Positions 1-9,869 of a stretch of 41,993 bases of DNA are shown in pieces. Position numbers and translations under genes: made by a program. The DNA comes from Emmonsiellopsis sp. PD_33 (taxonomy: Eukaryota; Ascomycota; Eurotiomycetes; Onygenales; Ajellomycetaceae). Every line of letters starts with the position of its first letter. The stretch's first letter is position 1. The notes under the pieces are model-generated. The model was not told where the DNA came from, made no database searches, and saw only the letters and a program-made list of their open reading frames with translations. The stretch covers positions 1 to 41,993 of the forward strand of contig JANTQF010000313.1 of the NCBI GenBank assembly GCA_032988165.1, written 5' to 3'.

Positions 1-362
1 GTTAAGATATATAGACTGTTAATTCATTCCCTACCATCTAATATACAAAACGTATCCATTTGATCTACGTTTTATATGATTTAACCATCAACTGACTGTT
101 TAATTAAAAGTTGACTGTCAGTTAACCGTTGGTTGACAGTGTATCTATATAGACGGCGGATCAACCGTAAATCCGGCGTTGAAAAATGCCGCTAGATTCC
201 GGTATGGACCTCAAGTCGCGAAGACACGTGACATCTATATTTCCCCAACCAACCTCCATTCGGCCAGCAATCTACCTATGAGACCACAGCATTGTCGTCG
301 AAAACAAGAGTACGTTCCTTTCTATCATTTTAAACAGAACCCATTCGATACATGCCCCGATC
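1..362. other. AT-rich 5' flank of the APH-like gene
   Basis: This stretch holds no convincing gene. The first 150 bases are AT-rich and contain overlapping inverted repeats (see the separate repeat entry at 90-139). The remainder is presumably promoter and 5' leader of the kinase-like gene starting at 363. Short ORFs on both strands here overlap that gene's 5' end in other frames and look like chance. Confidence 0.5.
90..139. repeat. Overlapping inverted repeats
   Basis: AACTGAC at 90-96 is perfectly inverted as GTCAGTT at 117-123. Overlapping it, positions 115-139 form an imperfect 25-base palindrome with outer arms CTGTCA and TGACAG and a centre resembling GTTAACCGTTGGTT. This could be a transcription-factor site or the decayed terminus of a small inverted-repeat element; no partner terminus or target-site duplication was found in the window. 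Confidence 0.5.
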
Positions 363-1718
363 ATGGAGTTCGACCACGTCGCCGAGAAGAAACAAGAGAT
401 GAAGTTCACTGTTTGGCTGAAGTTCTTTCTGGGCAAATCCCCAGAAATCCTGTCCATGGAACTTGCGTTGAAACATCGGCCTGGCAAGCCCTTGGCTGCG
501 ACTCGATGGAAAAACGGTGCTTTCAATATATGCTATCGAGTCAAATATGAAGATGGATTCCATGCTATCGTCCGTTTTGCCGCTCTAGGAAAGGCGATTC
601 TCCGCAGGGAAAAAGTCGAACACGAGGTTGCAACTATGAACTACCTGCGCCGCAATACCTCGATACCTGTTCCTGAAGTGCTCGGTTCGGGTATTTGCTT
701 AACGGGCCCGTATATTGTGATGCCATTTATTGAAGGAGACCCGTTGTCACAGCTCCTCAAGGCGCATAAAGAAGGAAGGCCGGTGCTGAACCCGCAACTG
801 AGCGATAGGAGCTTGAAGAAAGCTTACCAGGAAATGGCCGTGCTCATTCTTGAATTATCTAAGCCTGAATTCCACGCCATCGGGGCGCTACAGGAGAACG
901 AGGGGAAATTTACTGTCGCTAGACGACCTCTCACATTCAACATGAACGAGCTGATGGCGTCCGCAAATTTGCCTGAAGAAGCTTTCCCCTCGCGCACTTT
1001 CAAATCCGCGGCAGATTACTTCGATGAGCTTGCCCAGCTGCAGCTCTCCCATCTTCGCCTCCAACAAAATGACGCTATTAGTTGCGAGGAGGACTGCAGA
1101 AAGAAATTCACGGCTCGCTGTTTATTTCGCAGGGTTGTAAAGGATATCTTCTGTGGAGACCGCCAGGGACCTTTCCGGTTGTACTGTGACGATTTCCGCC
1201 CATCAAACGTCCTTTTTGACCTGAAGAAATTCTGCATCTCGGGAGTTATTGATTGGGAGTTTACATATGCTGCTCCTGCAGAATTCACATATGTGGCACC
1301 CTGGTGGCTTTTGTTACAAAGCCCGGAGGACTGGGAGTCCGATCTTAGTCAGTTTTTAATCCGGTATACTCCCAAATTCCGTCTTTTTCTCGAAGCCCTA
1401 AAGGAATCCGAGGAGAGATTGATAGAGCAACATAATCTCTTGGAGTCTCAGCGTCTGTCTACACGTATGGAACACTCAATGGAGACTGGGCTGTTTTGGA
1501 TATGCTTAGCAGCTAGATACAGCTCCATGTTCGATGAAATCTACTGGGCTTTTATCGACAGGCAATATTACGGACCCTTTACTTCGCTTGATGACCGGAT
1601 ACGGCTCTTGGATAAGGAGGAGCAGCGTGAAATGGGTGAGCTTGCCAGGGTCAAGATATCTCGGTTAAATGAGGACTTTAAAGATTGCTACCCTGTCGAC
1701 AAGCTATTTGAATTGTGA
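363..1718 (+). CDS. Aminoglycoside-phosphotransferase (APH)-family protein, protein-kinase-like fold
   Basis: A single-exon gene of 451 residues. The family is large in filamentous fungi and its substrates are mostly unknown. An N-lobe is visible around residues 40-120 (FNICYRVKYEDGFHAIVRF, then a nucleotide-lobe lysine/arginine region and IPVPEVLGSG), a hinge-like IVMPFIEGDPL, and the catalytic loop LYCDDFRPSNVLFD near residue 280. The metal-binding segment is VIDWEFTYAAPAEF, followed by the PWWLLL motif typical of the fungal subfamily. The usual catalytic-loop His of the HxDxxxxN pattern is Cys here, while the following acidic pair and Asn are kept, so activity is plausible but not certain. 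The ATG at 363 is the first in a frame that matches the family N terminus. No signal peptide or TM segment is visible, so it is probably cytosolic. No neighbour suggests a substrate. Confidence 0.85.
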   Translation: MEFDHVAEKKQEMKFTVWLKFFLGKSPEILSMELALKHRPGKPLAATRWKNGAFNICYRVKYEDGFHAIVRFAALGKAILRREKVEHEVATMNYLRRNTSIPVPEVLGSGICLTGPYIVMPFIEGDPLSQLLKAHKEGRPVLNPQLSDRSLKKAYQEMAVLILELSKPEFHAIGALQENEGKFTVARRPLTFNMNELMASANLPEEAFPSRTFKSAADYFDELAQLQLSHLRLQQNDAISCEEDCRKKFTARCLFRRVVKDIFCGDRQGPFRLYCDDFRPSNVLFDLKKFCISGVIDWEFTYAAPAEFTYVAPWWLLLQSPEDWESDLSQFLIRYTPKFRLFLEALKESEERLIEQHNLLESQRLSTRMEHSMETGLFWICLAARYSSMFDEIYWAFIDRQYYGPFTSLDDRIRLLDKEEQREMGELARVKISRLNEDFKDCYPVDKLFEL

Positions 1719-2079
1719 TTTTTTATTTCCTTGACATCTCTAGTGTGGCTCAAAGGAGGGTATGTCATAATGAACATTGCCGTAGTAATAACATGATATT
1801 ATCAGACGATTTAATGCAGAGTGGTGAAATCTCGGCGTTCCCTTCCATCACTAGTGGCTTGGTGACAGTCTACTGAGTGGTATGTGATGCACCTCTCCCC
1901 TTTACCCCACCAGAAGCCATCTCCTCTCAGATGCCAAATTGGACAGCCAAATCACCTCAGGTGTAAGTCTCCCACATACGATACCGTTTATGTCCTTGGG
2001 CTTACTTATGCAAAGGACAGCATCCCCCCAAAAAACTGAAGCTTATTGATCAATTCCTCTCATACAAACCGTCTCGAAC
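1719..2079. other. Intergenic region
   Basis: About 360 bases between two genes on the same strand. It contains a splice-donor-like GTAAGT near 1963 and an acceptor-like GGACAG near 2020, which could be an intron in the 5' leader of the small ORF at 2080. No other feature is supported. Confidence 0.4.
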
Positions 2080-2403
2080 ATGAGTGACAAGTCAAGCGAC
2101 CAGAAAGCCCGTGAGAGCTTCGCATCCATCCTCAGCTATTATTTACACCATCGCGAATCGCTAGAAACGGTTCCGGACTGGGTTGATAGGCCTGAGAGCG
2201 CCAGTATTATTATCGGCCTTCTCAGGGACAGTGCGCCTACCGACGAACAGGTGGAAACGGCCAAGGAGGAGTTACAGATCTTGATGGCCTTGGAAGAGAT
2301 CAAGGGCAAGATGTCAGAAACAGAAATGGACGTTCTGATGGCTGCAGCTGGATCTAGCCGGGCAAAACGCACGGACAACAAAAGAAACATTCAGGGGGGA
2401 TAA
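2080..2403 (+). CDS. Small hypothetical protein (107 aa)
   Basis: I do not recognise this protein. The 107-residue ORF begins with ATG, has no intron, and its composition is coding-like: acidic, helix-rich, with heptad-like stretches such as TAKEELQILMALEEIKGKM in the second half. The C terminus is basic (SSRAKRTDNKRN). There is no signal peptide or TM segment, so it is likely soluble. It follows the APH-like gene on the same strand with a 361-base gap. A possible 5' leader intron lies just upstream. It could also be a chance ORF; the regular alternation of charged and hydrophobic residues favours a real gene. Confidence 0.45.
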   Translation: MSDKSSDQKARESFASILSYYLHHRESLETVPDWVDRPESASIIIGLLRDSAPTDEQVETAKEELQILMALEEIKGKMSETEMDVLMAAAGSSRAKRTDNKRNIQGG

Positions 2404-3198
2404 ATGCAGATGTTCTAAAAATGTATATACATAAGCCCACCGCGGTGGCGCTTGCTCCCCGTCTTACTCCCGGACCATGCGAGTCCCAACCTGTTTGTCT
2501 GTTTTATGTGGTTTGATGGTCAATTTGAATCAGCTTCTGGCGTTTTCCCCCTTACTAATGTGTGGGAGTTTGCCCCATTTAATAGGTAGATTTAACATAT
2601 TGATTCTGGGCAAGAAATAGTCAGGGTGTTTCCTGTATAAGCCTCCACACTCCTATTTAGGTACGAAAGAATAATCCTACATATACATACACTCTCCTGT
2701 TTTGTAGCAGTTCCCTATTTTCTCTTTTATGTTAAAACCATTTGTCTACCCACCTAGGCACTTCCAGAGAAGTCAGAATGGTTGGTTTAAAGTTTGATCA
2801 CACATTATTCTAAAGAAGGATATTTCCTCCCACTCACCACCATCATTTTGAGCAAAGTTATAGATTGAAGGAAGTCAGGACTCAGCCCTGTTTGAGATTT
2901 AATTGCCATGTTGATGTAGTTTGCCAGGTAGGCTTCCATGTAATGGGGGGTAATAAGAGGTTAGCTTGCTTGTTTCCTTGCATGCCAATGCCTTACAGTT
3001 ACTAGTATTGTTTAACCAAGCCATATCAGATGATAAACATAAACCTAAAATAACCCATTATTGTAACAGTATCAAAGCCCCCCTCCCCTGGGGAGCCCAG
3101 GAGACACTTAGCACCAATATAGCTATATATACCTAGGAAGAAGCTGCTGTCAAGTAAGAAGGAATATCCATATTCCCAATTTATAAATTCAAAATCTG

Positions 3199-3232
3199 GT
3201 GTGCTCCAGCTACCTGGGAGGCCGAGCAAATT
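3199..3232 (+). ncRNA. Candidate structured RNA hairpin (very tentative)
   Basis: TGCTC pairs with GAGCA, enclosing CCAG-CTAC-CTGG, so a stable nested hairpin is predicted. The motif CAGCTACCTGGGAGGCCGAG resembles the 5' domain of 7SL/SRP RNA (CAGCTAC..GGGAGGC.GAG). A TATA-like TTTATAAATTC lies about 15-20 bases upstream and a T6 run (possible RNA polymerase III terminator) at about 3433-3438, which would give a transcript of about 230 nt. However, I cannot find the SRP S-domain motifs or the 5' TGTAR motif, so the SRP identity is not supported; the similarity may be chance. Confidence 0.15.
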
Positions 3233-3328
3233 TACAGCTTTTTCACTACTTTTGGCGAGAAAATGTCGAGGATATCGGGTTAGGCTTGCTGCAAGTTGCA
3301 ACGGGCTGCTACACCGGGTGGATGGGAG

Positions 3329-3356
3329 ATCGGCAATCGGCAATCGGCATCGGCTT
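3329..3356. repeat. Short tandem repeat, unit ATCGGCA
   Basis: About three to four consecutive near-perfect copies of ATCGGCA inside the GC-richer intergenic island. Nothing shows a function. Confidence 0.6.
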
Positions 3357-4154
3357 GGGCGATCCAGTAGGGCCTTGTCTGGAAATTCCGCCCATTGCGG
3401 TGCAATATTAAAAGGACTCGGTCTATTTGTTTGGTTTTTTAAGAAATATTACTATTATGGACACTCTATACCTACAGATGATCCATGCCTATGTCCATCT
3501 TTCCTTTTGTCACAGGCCTCCGGCTGCCTTTCCAAAGGGGCAAGATCACTGGCATGGATATACCCATTCGTCCCAGAGAAGCAACTTGCCTAGCTTGTTT
3601 AACGATCTTAGTTGTGAACAGATGTATGGCTTTCAACAGAACTTCAGTTAGTAAAAGTAAAGCACATTTTAGTTTCTGTATGTTCTTTGCTGAGTTTTGA
3701 ATAGATTAAAATGTGGTAATTATAATGGTGGACATAGCTCATATCTACATTAACTGATTATTATTGAATGGATGGATCTGCTGGTACCTTTCCGTTGCCG
3801 TTGGAAAATGAGGAGACAAAGGGGAGAGAGAAGGAGAAACAACAGACATGACTAGAGGGTGTGAATGGAAATTGGAATGGCAAGATGGGATATCCCTAAT
3901 ATAAGAGTTATTTATGTATGTACATGTATATCGAACAGCCATGCCCCAGGATTTCTAAGGGGGTAGTACCAATTTAGGTATTTCGAATTCAAAATTGGGC
4001 TGGGGGGGGGATTGGTAAACCAGAATAAAAGTACCCTATGGAGCTCTAACACCAGAAACAAAAAAGGAATATAAAAACAAAAGAAACGAGAAAAGAAACT
4101 CATGTATCATCATGACAAGAAGAACCTGATATCAAAATACAAAATGGCCATGTT

Positions 4155-7100
4155 TCAAGAAACCACTTCCATGACCACATTCACAACCGTAGTCACAGTC
4201 CACAAGGCTATCAAGCCCCAGCCAATCTTCCGATCCATCCTCCATCCATTCATGGGTACGACGATTAGTAGACTAATAAGCGTAAATAGTAGGGTGGCAC
4301 CGCTAATTAGAAGTGTTCTGGAGACTTCGATGCGGTAGGTTCCTGAGGCTGAAACTACCTGCCCTGCTATTGACGAGGAAGATGATTTTCCTGGATGTAA
4401 TGTCATGTATAGCCCACCAACCCCCACGCCAAGTAAAATATTCAGCATTGGCCCGCCGAAACATGCACTTAGCGCCATGACGGGGTATCCCAGACGCGCA
4501 ATGGTGATGTCAGCCACTAAATCGCCAAGGGAATTGCCGACTGCGAAAATGGTTAGGCCGAGTAGGGAGTCGCTGATGCTAAGGACGACTCCAATGGTCT
4601 TGAGAAGGTTCACTACTTCGGAAGCCAGAGTCGATATCCATGCGATTGCAACGGCGAAACCTAGGAAAGCAATGAACGGTCGTGACCGAGGAGGAATTTG
4701 GGTGTTGTTGCTGGTCTTAGTGCTGAGGATGAGGATGGTAACGAGGGTGCCGGAGAGTAGGAGGGACACGATAGAGGGGAGGATGAGATTTCTGGGGCTA
4801 AGGTTGCTATCAAGATTCACCCAGCCAGTTAACGTGATAAAAAACGGAGCAGTAAATAGTTGGATAGCAAGAAGCCAACGATTCCACTCTTTTGGAACAG
4901 GCAACATATCCTCCTCTGCCTGAATTAAGGTTGGCGGTACAGGTAGCTCAGAGTCCTGCCGACGGCGGGTGTCAATTGTGAGAAGCGACGCCCTCGAATC
5001 TATGACGTTTGCCTCGGCAAGCTCATCAGCCTCTGGTAATACGGATATTCTTCGGACGTCGGGAATTGCGTGACTTGGGTTTGAGAACAACGTCTCTGTA
5101 TGTGGGTCTCCAGGTCCGTTATGCTGGGGCGCGAATCCATTAAGTTCTGGTTCCGGGGGTGTTTCTGGTTCTGGCTCTTTTGGTTCAACCACAGGAAGAG
5201 TGATCGTCAGGAGTAACACACAGGGGGCAGCTACAATGCCTAGAAATCTCTCCCACCCTGATTTTCTTCCCCAGCCGTACAATGTTGGAAATAAAGCCGC
5301 TGCTATGGCTTGGGGAGATGGGAGGATGTTATAAGGCCACCAGCTTATGGGTTTGTGCTCGATCGGAGAGTCGGCAAAGGCGTCATGCGTATAGGTCGAC
5401 TCAGCAGATAAACTGGCTGCTCGGGGTAGCAAACCAGGGGACTGGGAACGGATAGAAGTTATATCGGAATATTGAGGGAAAGGAGTGGTCGGACTGAATG
5501 CTCCTGATGTGGGTCGAGAGATTGATTGAGATCCATCCCGAACCTGGCTCCGTGGTGACACCCGCGAAGGCTCTCTTTCTAAAGTTGTGGCATCGGGTAA
5601 ATAGTTTGGCGAGTGAAATTCGGTTTCCGGAGGGGCCAGCAGACTGGGAGACCTCGAACGCTCAGCACCAGTGGGGCTTTGGGACCTGGAAGGGAAACCC
5701 GAGGAGGAAGGAGAAGCAGTCAGACCTGCTGAGCGGACAAACTGGGACGAAGGTTGGACACCTGGTACTTCACGTTGTGTCTCCGGAGGAGTTGACTGTA
5801 GCAAGTCAATACTCGGCGGAAGCGGTCCATCCTCCGCTCGCCAGCGGCCGGGTTCGTTAGCGGAAACAGCTCGTGCCCGCGTGGAGATAGGATCATGGCG
5901 TGGGTTTAGCCGATCCGATTGAGTGTCAGTCTGTGGCTCCGGAAATCCGGGTTCGTCTGAGTATCTTCTGAGATGTATAGGGCCCGACTGAATCGATCTG
6001 GACTTTTGGAGCGAGGACAAGACAGAGCGGAATTCTAGAGCACCCACTAAGCTTGGACGGATGGGCGTAATGGTCGGTCGCCGTTGGCCTTGCACAGGGC
6101 GACTGAGTCGCATATTCCCTTGCAATTGTGCTAAATCTCGTGTGTCTGCATCTTCGTCGACATCTTCTACTTTCCAGGCAGGAACATCGCCGCGCTCCAA
6201 AGCGTCGAAATCCTCAGTTGAAGGACCACGAATGAGCGGCTGGGTTTGCCCCGCAATAGGATCATCGTCGTCTTCTTCTTCGTCAATCTCTAGCTCCTGA
6301 TTCTCTGGGATATGAAAGTGTGCCCTTGCTGCCATATCTCGCTCTCTCTTGCGGCGCTGTTTGCCAAGATACCAATGCCAGGTAACAACCACCACGACGT
6401 AAAAGGCGTAGTAAACAACCATCGTGGCGCATTCCCAGGCGTGTAGCTTCCCGTCAGCGAGGAAAACCAAGCTGAAGCTAGCAGCGCAAATAAAGAACAC
6501 GACATCACGGACAAAGCTTCGCCGCGCAACCCGAAACGGTCGGACTAAGGCCATTGAACCGGCAACAACTGCTGTTATAAAACCTGCCGCACCGAGAAGT
6601 TCACCGACGGCCAAGCTGCCGCTATCCGAGCTCATCGCCGCAAATGTCGAAAATACATCGGGGCTACCATTTCCAAATGCCAAAAATGTAACGCCCGTCA
6701 AGCTTTCGCTCATTCCGAGAATACTTGCGATAGTGCTGAGGTTGACGCATAGAAAGTCGCTGGCGGCGATGCCGATCGTGTTGAAGAGTACCGCAAGCCA
6801 TAGTGCAATGATAGCAAATGCGACTGGTTTTGCATTTGGAAGTTTGCAATAGTACAGTTGTAGGTAGGAAAATAGGCCGATTTCGTGGTCGGCGCAATGG
6901 GTACGGACAAAGTCACACTGGTCTTTCGCTTTGTGGACTAGCCGACACTAGATAGAAGAACGCATCAGTATACAGGCTATATATATGCAGAGCCATCTCG
7001 AGCGCAGATAATCCATACCTCGTCCGAGTCCTCCCCTCTGGAAACCAGTCCTTGAAGACCAAAGTCATGCCGTTTCCTGAGTTGTGATGTTCCAGGTAAC

Positions 7101-7255
7101 TCTGACTGTCCAGAACTGGTATCCAACAATATACTCGCCGCTGCTAGAACTGAAACGGCGAGGAGGATCAAACAAAATGATCTCGCGGAATAACGGGGCT
7201 TTAGTTTGCGAGGTGTCGGTGTTCCGGCGAGCAGTGATGGCGGCAACAGAGCCAT
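4155..7255 (-). CDS. Sodium/calcium exchanger family protein (CaCA superfamily), two exons
   Basis: Predicted as complement(join(4155..6947,7019..7255)), 1009 residues; the 71-nt intron (7018-6948) starts GTATGG and ends CTAG, joining in phase 0. An N-terminal hydrophobic segment (about residues 21-43) is followed by a Cys-containing lumenal/extracellular segment and DQCDFVRTHCADHEIGL, typical of the fungal members. Alpha-repeat 1 contains GNGSPDVFSTFAA (about residues 171-183); alpha-repeat 2 contains GNSLGDLVADITIARLG (about 883). Between them lies a long Ser/Pro-rich cytosolic loop of about 350 residues with an acidic run (EIDEEEDDDDP). The layout matches yeast YDL206W-like and animal NCKX/NCLX-type cation/Ca2+ exchangers, presumably moving Ca2+ across an organelle membrane (vacuole, ER or mitochondrion; inference). 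The gene is divergent from the NCS1 permease, with a 2.6 kb gap. The loop has many SP/SPT sites, a plausible phosphoregulation target. Confidence 0.93.
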
Positions 7256-9039
7256 TGCGGATGCATCATGGGTAGGGATATCGAGCTTGAGGAAGGGTGT
7301 CCTTCTCCACAGCGAGGAAGGGGTTGTACAGGATAATACCCGTCCACGTATAAAGTAAATAATAGCTCGCTAGAACGGGAGTGAAAACATATCGTCCTTT
7401 GTGATCGAGCGATGTCCAGCTTGAATTGATGTTGACGTCGTCGCAACCTGATACTGTGGCGGTGCAGTTGCTGACTCATCCATTGAGGCGCAGCGGTCAC
7501 GGGACTTTCTTGGCGATGCCCGAGTCCCCCAACATCGAACTTCTTTGAAGCTGTTGTAGTTGACGACCCTGTGAATACAATTTTCAAGACATGATCACAG
7601 ACTCCACCAGGCCTGGAAGCTTTTCAGCTTGATACGCCTATTATGGCTCGTCCACGACATTGAATTTATCTGTCTTGACCGGCTGCTACGTTTTCCCTGA
7701 AACCCCCTTGTTAACTGTTCTGGCATGCTACTGACTGGGCTGAAAGACAGAGAAGCGCACAGTATGAAAAGCCAAATACTTAGGCGATTGGCTTGAGCAA
7801 TGGCTTAAATCCCCGAGAGTCAGAAATGCACGCCCAAGTGATATTAGATCGCTCGCCAAGAACAGGAGATGTGGATGACTGCATGCACGTTCATGATACT
7901 CGCAGACTCCAAACACCCAGATACCGTCACTGCATGTACCTACGCAGGGCCTTATGGGTCTGCTGCATCAGATCGACCCGGCCAAGCGTCGGCTTGCACA
8001 GTTCCTAACTCTGGATAAATTGTGATCTTGGGACATGGAAAGCAGTGCTGCACTCGGCTACAATCGACCATATTCGGGCCCCGGGTAGAGTGAAGGAATT
8101 CCCTACTTTGACATTGTTCAATCTCAACCCAGTTTCCCTGGTCAATGTTATTTCCCCTGCTCTTTCTTCCGTTCATGGTGACCCCATCCATTTGAACATT
8201 ATCAGCAAGTTCCCTGTGGGGGCCTTCGCACAGGATGGCATATTTATATGAGCGCTAAGATCCGAAGGAACTCCTTGAATTGATGTCTGAGCTCGTGCAA
8301 TGTTAACAACTAGTTAGTTGACCGGAGAACACAGATTGATGAGGTCCACGCCCAAGAAACATACGAACATCCGTTGACCACAAAATAGCACGAATCCCCG
8401 GCTATCCAGTCGTCTAGTTACTGACCTCACAGACAAACAGCCGTCCCACTTGAATCGTGGAATGTTTCTCTGGGCGTGCCTTGTTCTAAGGGAACCAACT
8501 GCTTGTCTGTCCTTCGAGCAGGACCCTAGAAATATGAGTCCAATGAGAGGAAGTTCGAATCCCAATATCACTTTGGAACCCAATTGAATGGGGGGTACGA
8601 TCCTTCCATGCCAGCGCCTAGCCACACGAAATTCAATTGCACCCCGAGAATAACTGCAATACCGCATTCGAATGTTATGTCGCGATCTCAAGGCCGTTTC
8701 AGCCATCCAGACACCGAAAAAACCATTCTGTAACTCCCAATTGAAGCAATGTGTGAAGTGGAATCTATTCGCAACATACTGCTTCTCGACCTATATCATT
8801 CTTGGCCAGGGGTCGTACATCGTTTCGTCTGTCTAAAACCTTGGGATCTTGTAGTATCCTCCCCTAGCAAAACCATGCTACAATCCAGTTGGATATGTCT
8901 GGTAATTGCTGGAAACGGTGCCTTGACGCTGGCATGTTCGAACTTAGAGGGTAGGTGAGAAGGGGGACAGGCTTGTCTCCACACATATCAGCTACTCAGA
9001 GACTACTATATTGAAGGCGTGGGCGGATTACAAAAGGAC

Positions 9040-9618
9040 TGATAAACTGTTCGGTGCTTTCTCGTGGCTGATGTGTGTCTAGGAGGTAGGGTTGATAGAG
9101 GGTAAGGGTATCAAGCCTACCCCGCGCGCTAAGCTGGGATTATTATCTTGAACAACCTCAAGCGATAACGGCAGACGGTTGAAGCAGCTGGCCGCTCGTC
9201 CTTTTTGGAAGAAGATATACTAATGTAAGGAAGAACCCGCGCACGCGACATCTATGTATAGAGAGGAGCATTCGATTTACATTCCGACAAGGATAACTCA
9301 AAAGACCATGCAAAAAATGCGATCAAAAAAATCAACCACACATAAACTTCCGAGGAATATCCCCATCCCTGCCTAGGGACTTGATAGCGCTAAAGCGACG
9401 AGATTGGGGGTGATGGACACCAGTTCCTTAGTTGTAGAACTATGCTCCAGATGGCCCCAACTAATTCCTGCAACGGGATAAAAAGAAGCGATCCAATCGA
9501 ACCACAATTGATAACGCGACAGTCGTATATGCAGCGCTCTGATAGGAGGAGTCTCCATGCCAAACCAAGCTATCCAAGTAGCAGGGTCCTTATCAGCCCA
9601 TGTTTGCTATGCTTATCA
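9040..9618. promoter_or_regulatory. Cluster of GATA-factor (HGATAR) motifs upstream of the NCS1 permease
   Basis: Nine motifs matching HGATAR on either strand lie here: 9040-9045, 9093-9098, 9143-9148 (reverse), 9163-9168, 9382-9387, 9509-9514, 9540-9545, 9590-9595 (reverse) and 9613-9618 (reverse). This consensus is bound by AreA/Nit2 GATA regulators, which activate nitrogen-source transporters, including purine and allantoin permeases. The link to AreA is inference from motif density and the downstream gene type. Confidence 0.5.
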
Positions 9619-9796
9619 GTGCCCGCGAACTCTCCGAGTTGCACAAGCCGTCTGGCAGTGTTGCATATCAATTCGTCCGGGATGCTGCCTTGTCATTCGT
9701 CTGGTTGTCAACTGGCTAATGATATCGCGAGCTATGGCTGCAGAATACGATTCCTGGGTTCCAGCTCCTCCTGCAAATGTGTTGGAACCCTGCTGG

Positions 9797-9802
9797 TATA
9801 AA
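9797..9802 (+). promoter_or_regulatory. TATA box of the NCS1 permease
   Basis: TATAAA about 70 bases upstream of the chosen ATG at 9870, a suitable spacing for a fungal core promoter. An in-frame start at 9777 would lie upstream of it and is therefore less likely. Confidence 0.45.
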
Positions 9803-9869
9803 GAAGCACGCGACACGCTGCAACATTCTTCATTCCTCGCCTGCACCCCTTCGGTTCCTTTTGGGAAGT

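Larger units (their letters stand above)
2404..4154. other. Intergenic region, AT-rich, with a GC-richer island
   Basis: About 1.75 kb with no convincing coding gene between convergent genes. It contains a perfect 12-base palindrome CCACCGCGGTGG at 2437-2448, and a GC-richer island at roughly 3195-3420 with a strong hairpin and a short tandem ATCGGCA repeat (listed separately). The rest is AT-rich. Short ORFs here lack codon structure or family similarity that I can recognise. Confidence 0.5.
7256..9869. other. Long divergent intergenic region
   Basis: About 2.6 kb between the divergent exchanger and NCS1 permease genes. ORFs up to 130 codons exist (for example on the minus strand at 8314-8706), but none shows family similarity, splice structure or composition I would accept as coding. 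The right third (9040-9620) is rich in HGATAR motifs and is annotated separately as the probable permease promoter. A GTTCGAATCC at about 8549 resembles a tRNA B box, but the flanking bases do not form a T arm. Confidence 0.5.

Noticed and set aside
8540..8565. tRNA B-box-like GTTCGAATCC
   Set aside because: The bases on either side do not pair into a five-base T stem, and no acceptor or anticodon arm can be drawn. The same was true of the similar words near 15440 and 30697.
8314..8706. 130-codon minus-strand ORF in the 2.6 kb intergenic region
   Set aside because: Composition rich in Arg, Cys and Ser without secondary-structure pattern; no family similarity and no supporting splice or promoter context.
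9777..9869. Upstream in-frame start for the NCS1 permease
   Set aside because: The extra 31 residues are unlike NCS1 N termini and the start would precede the TATAAA at 9797.
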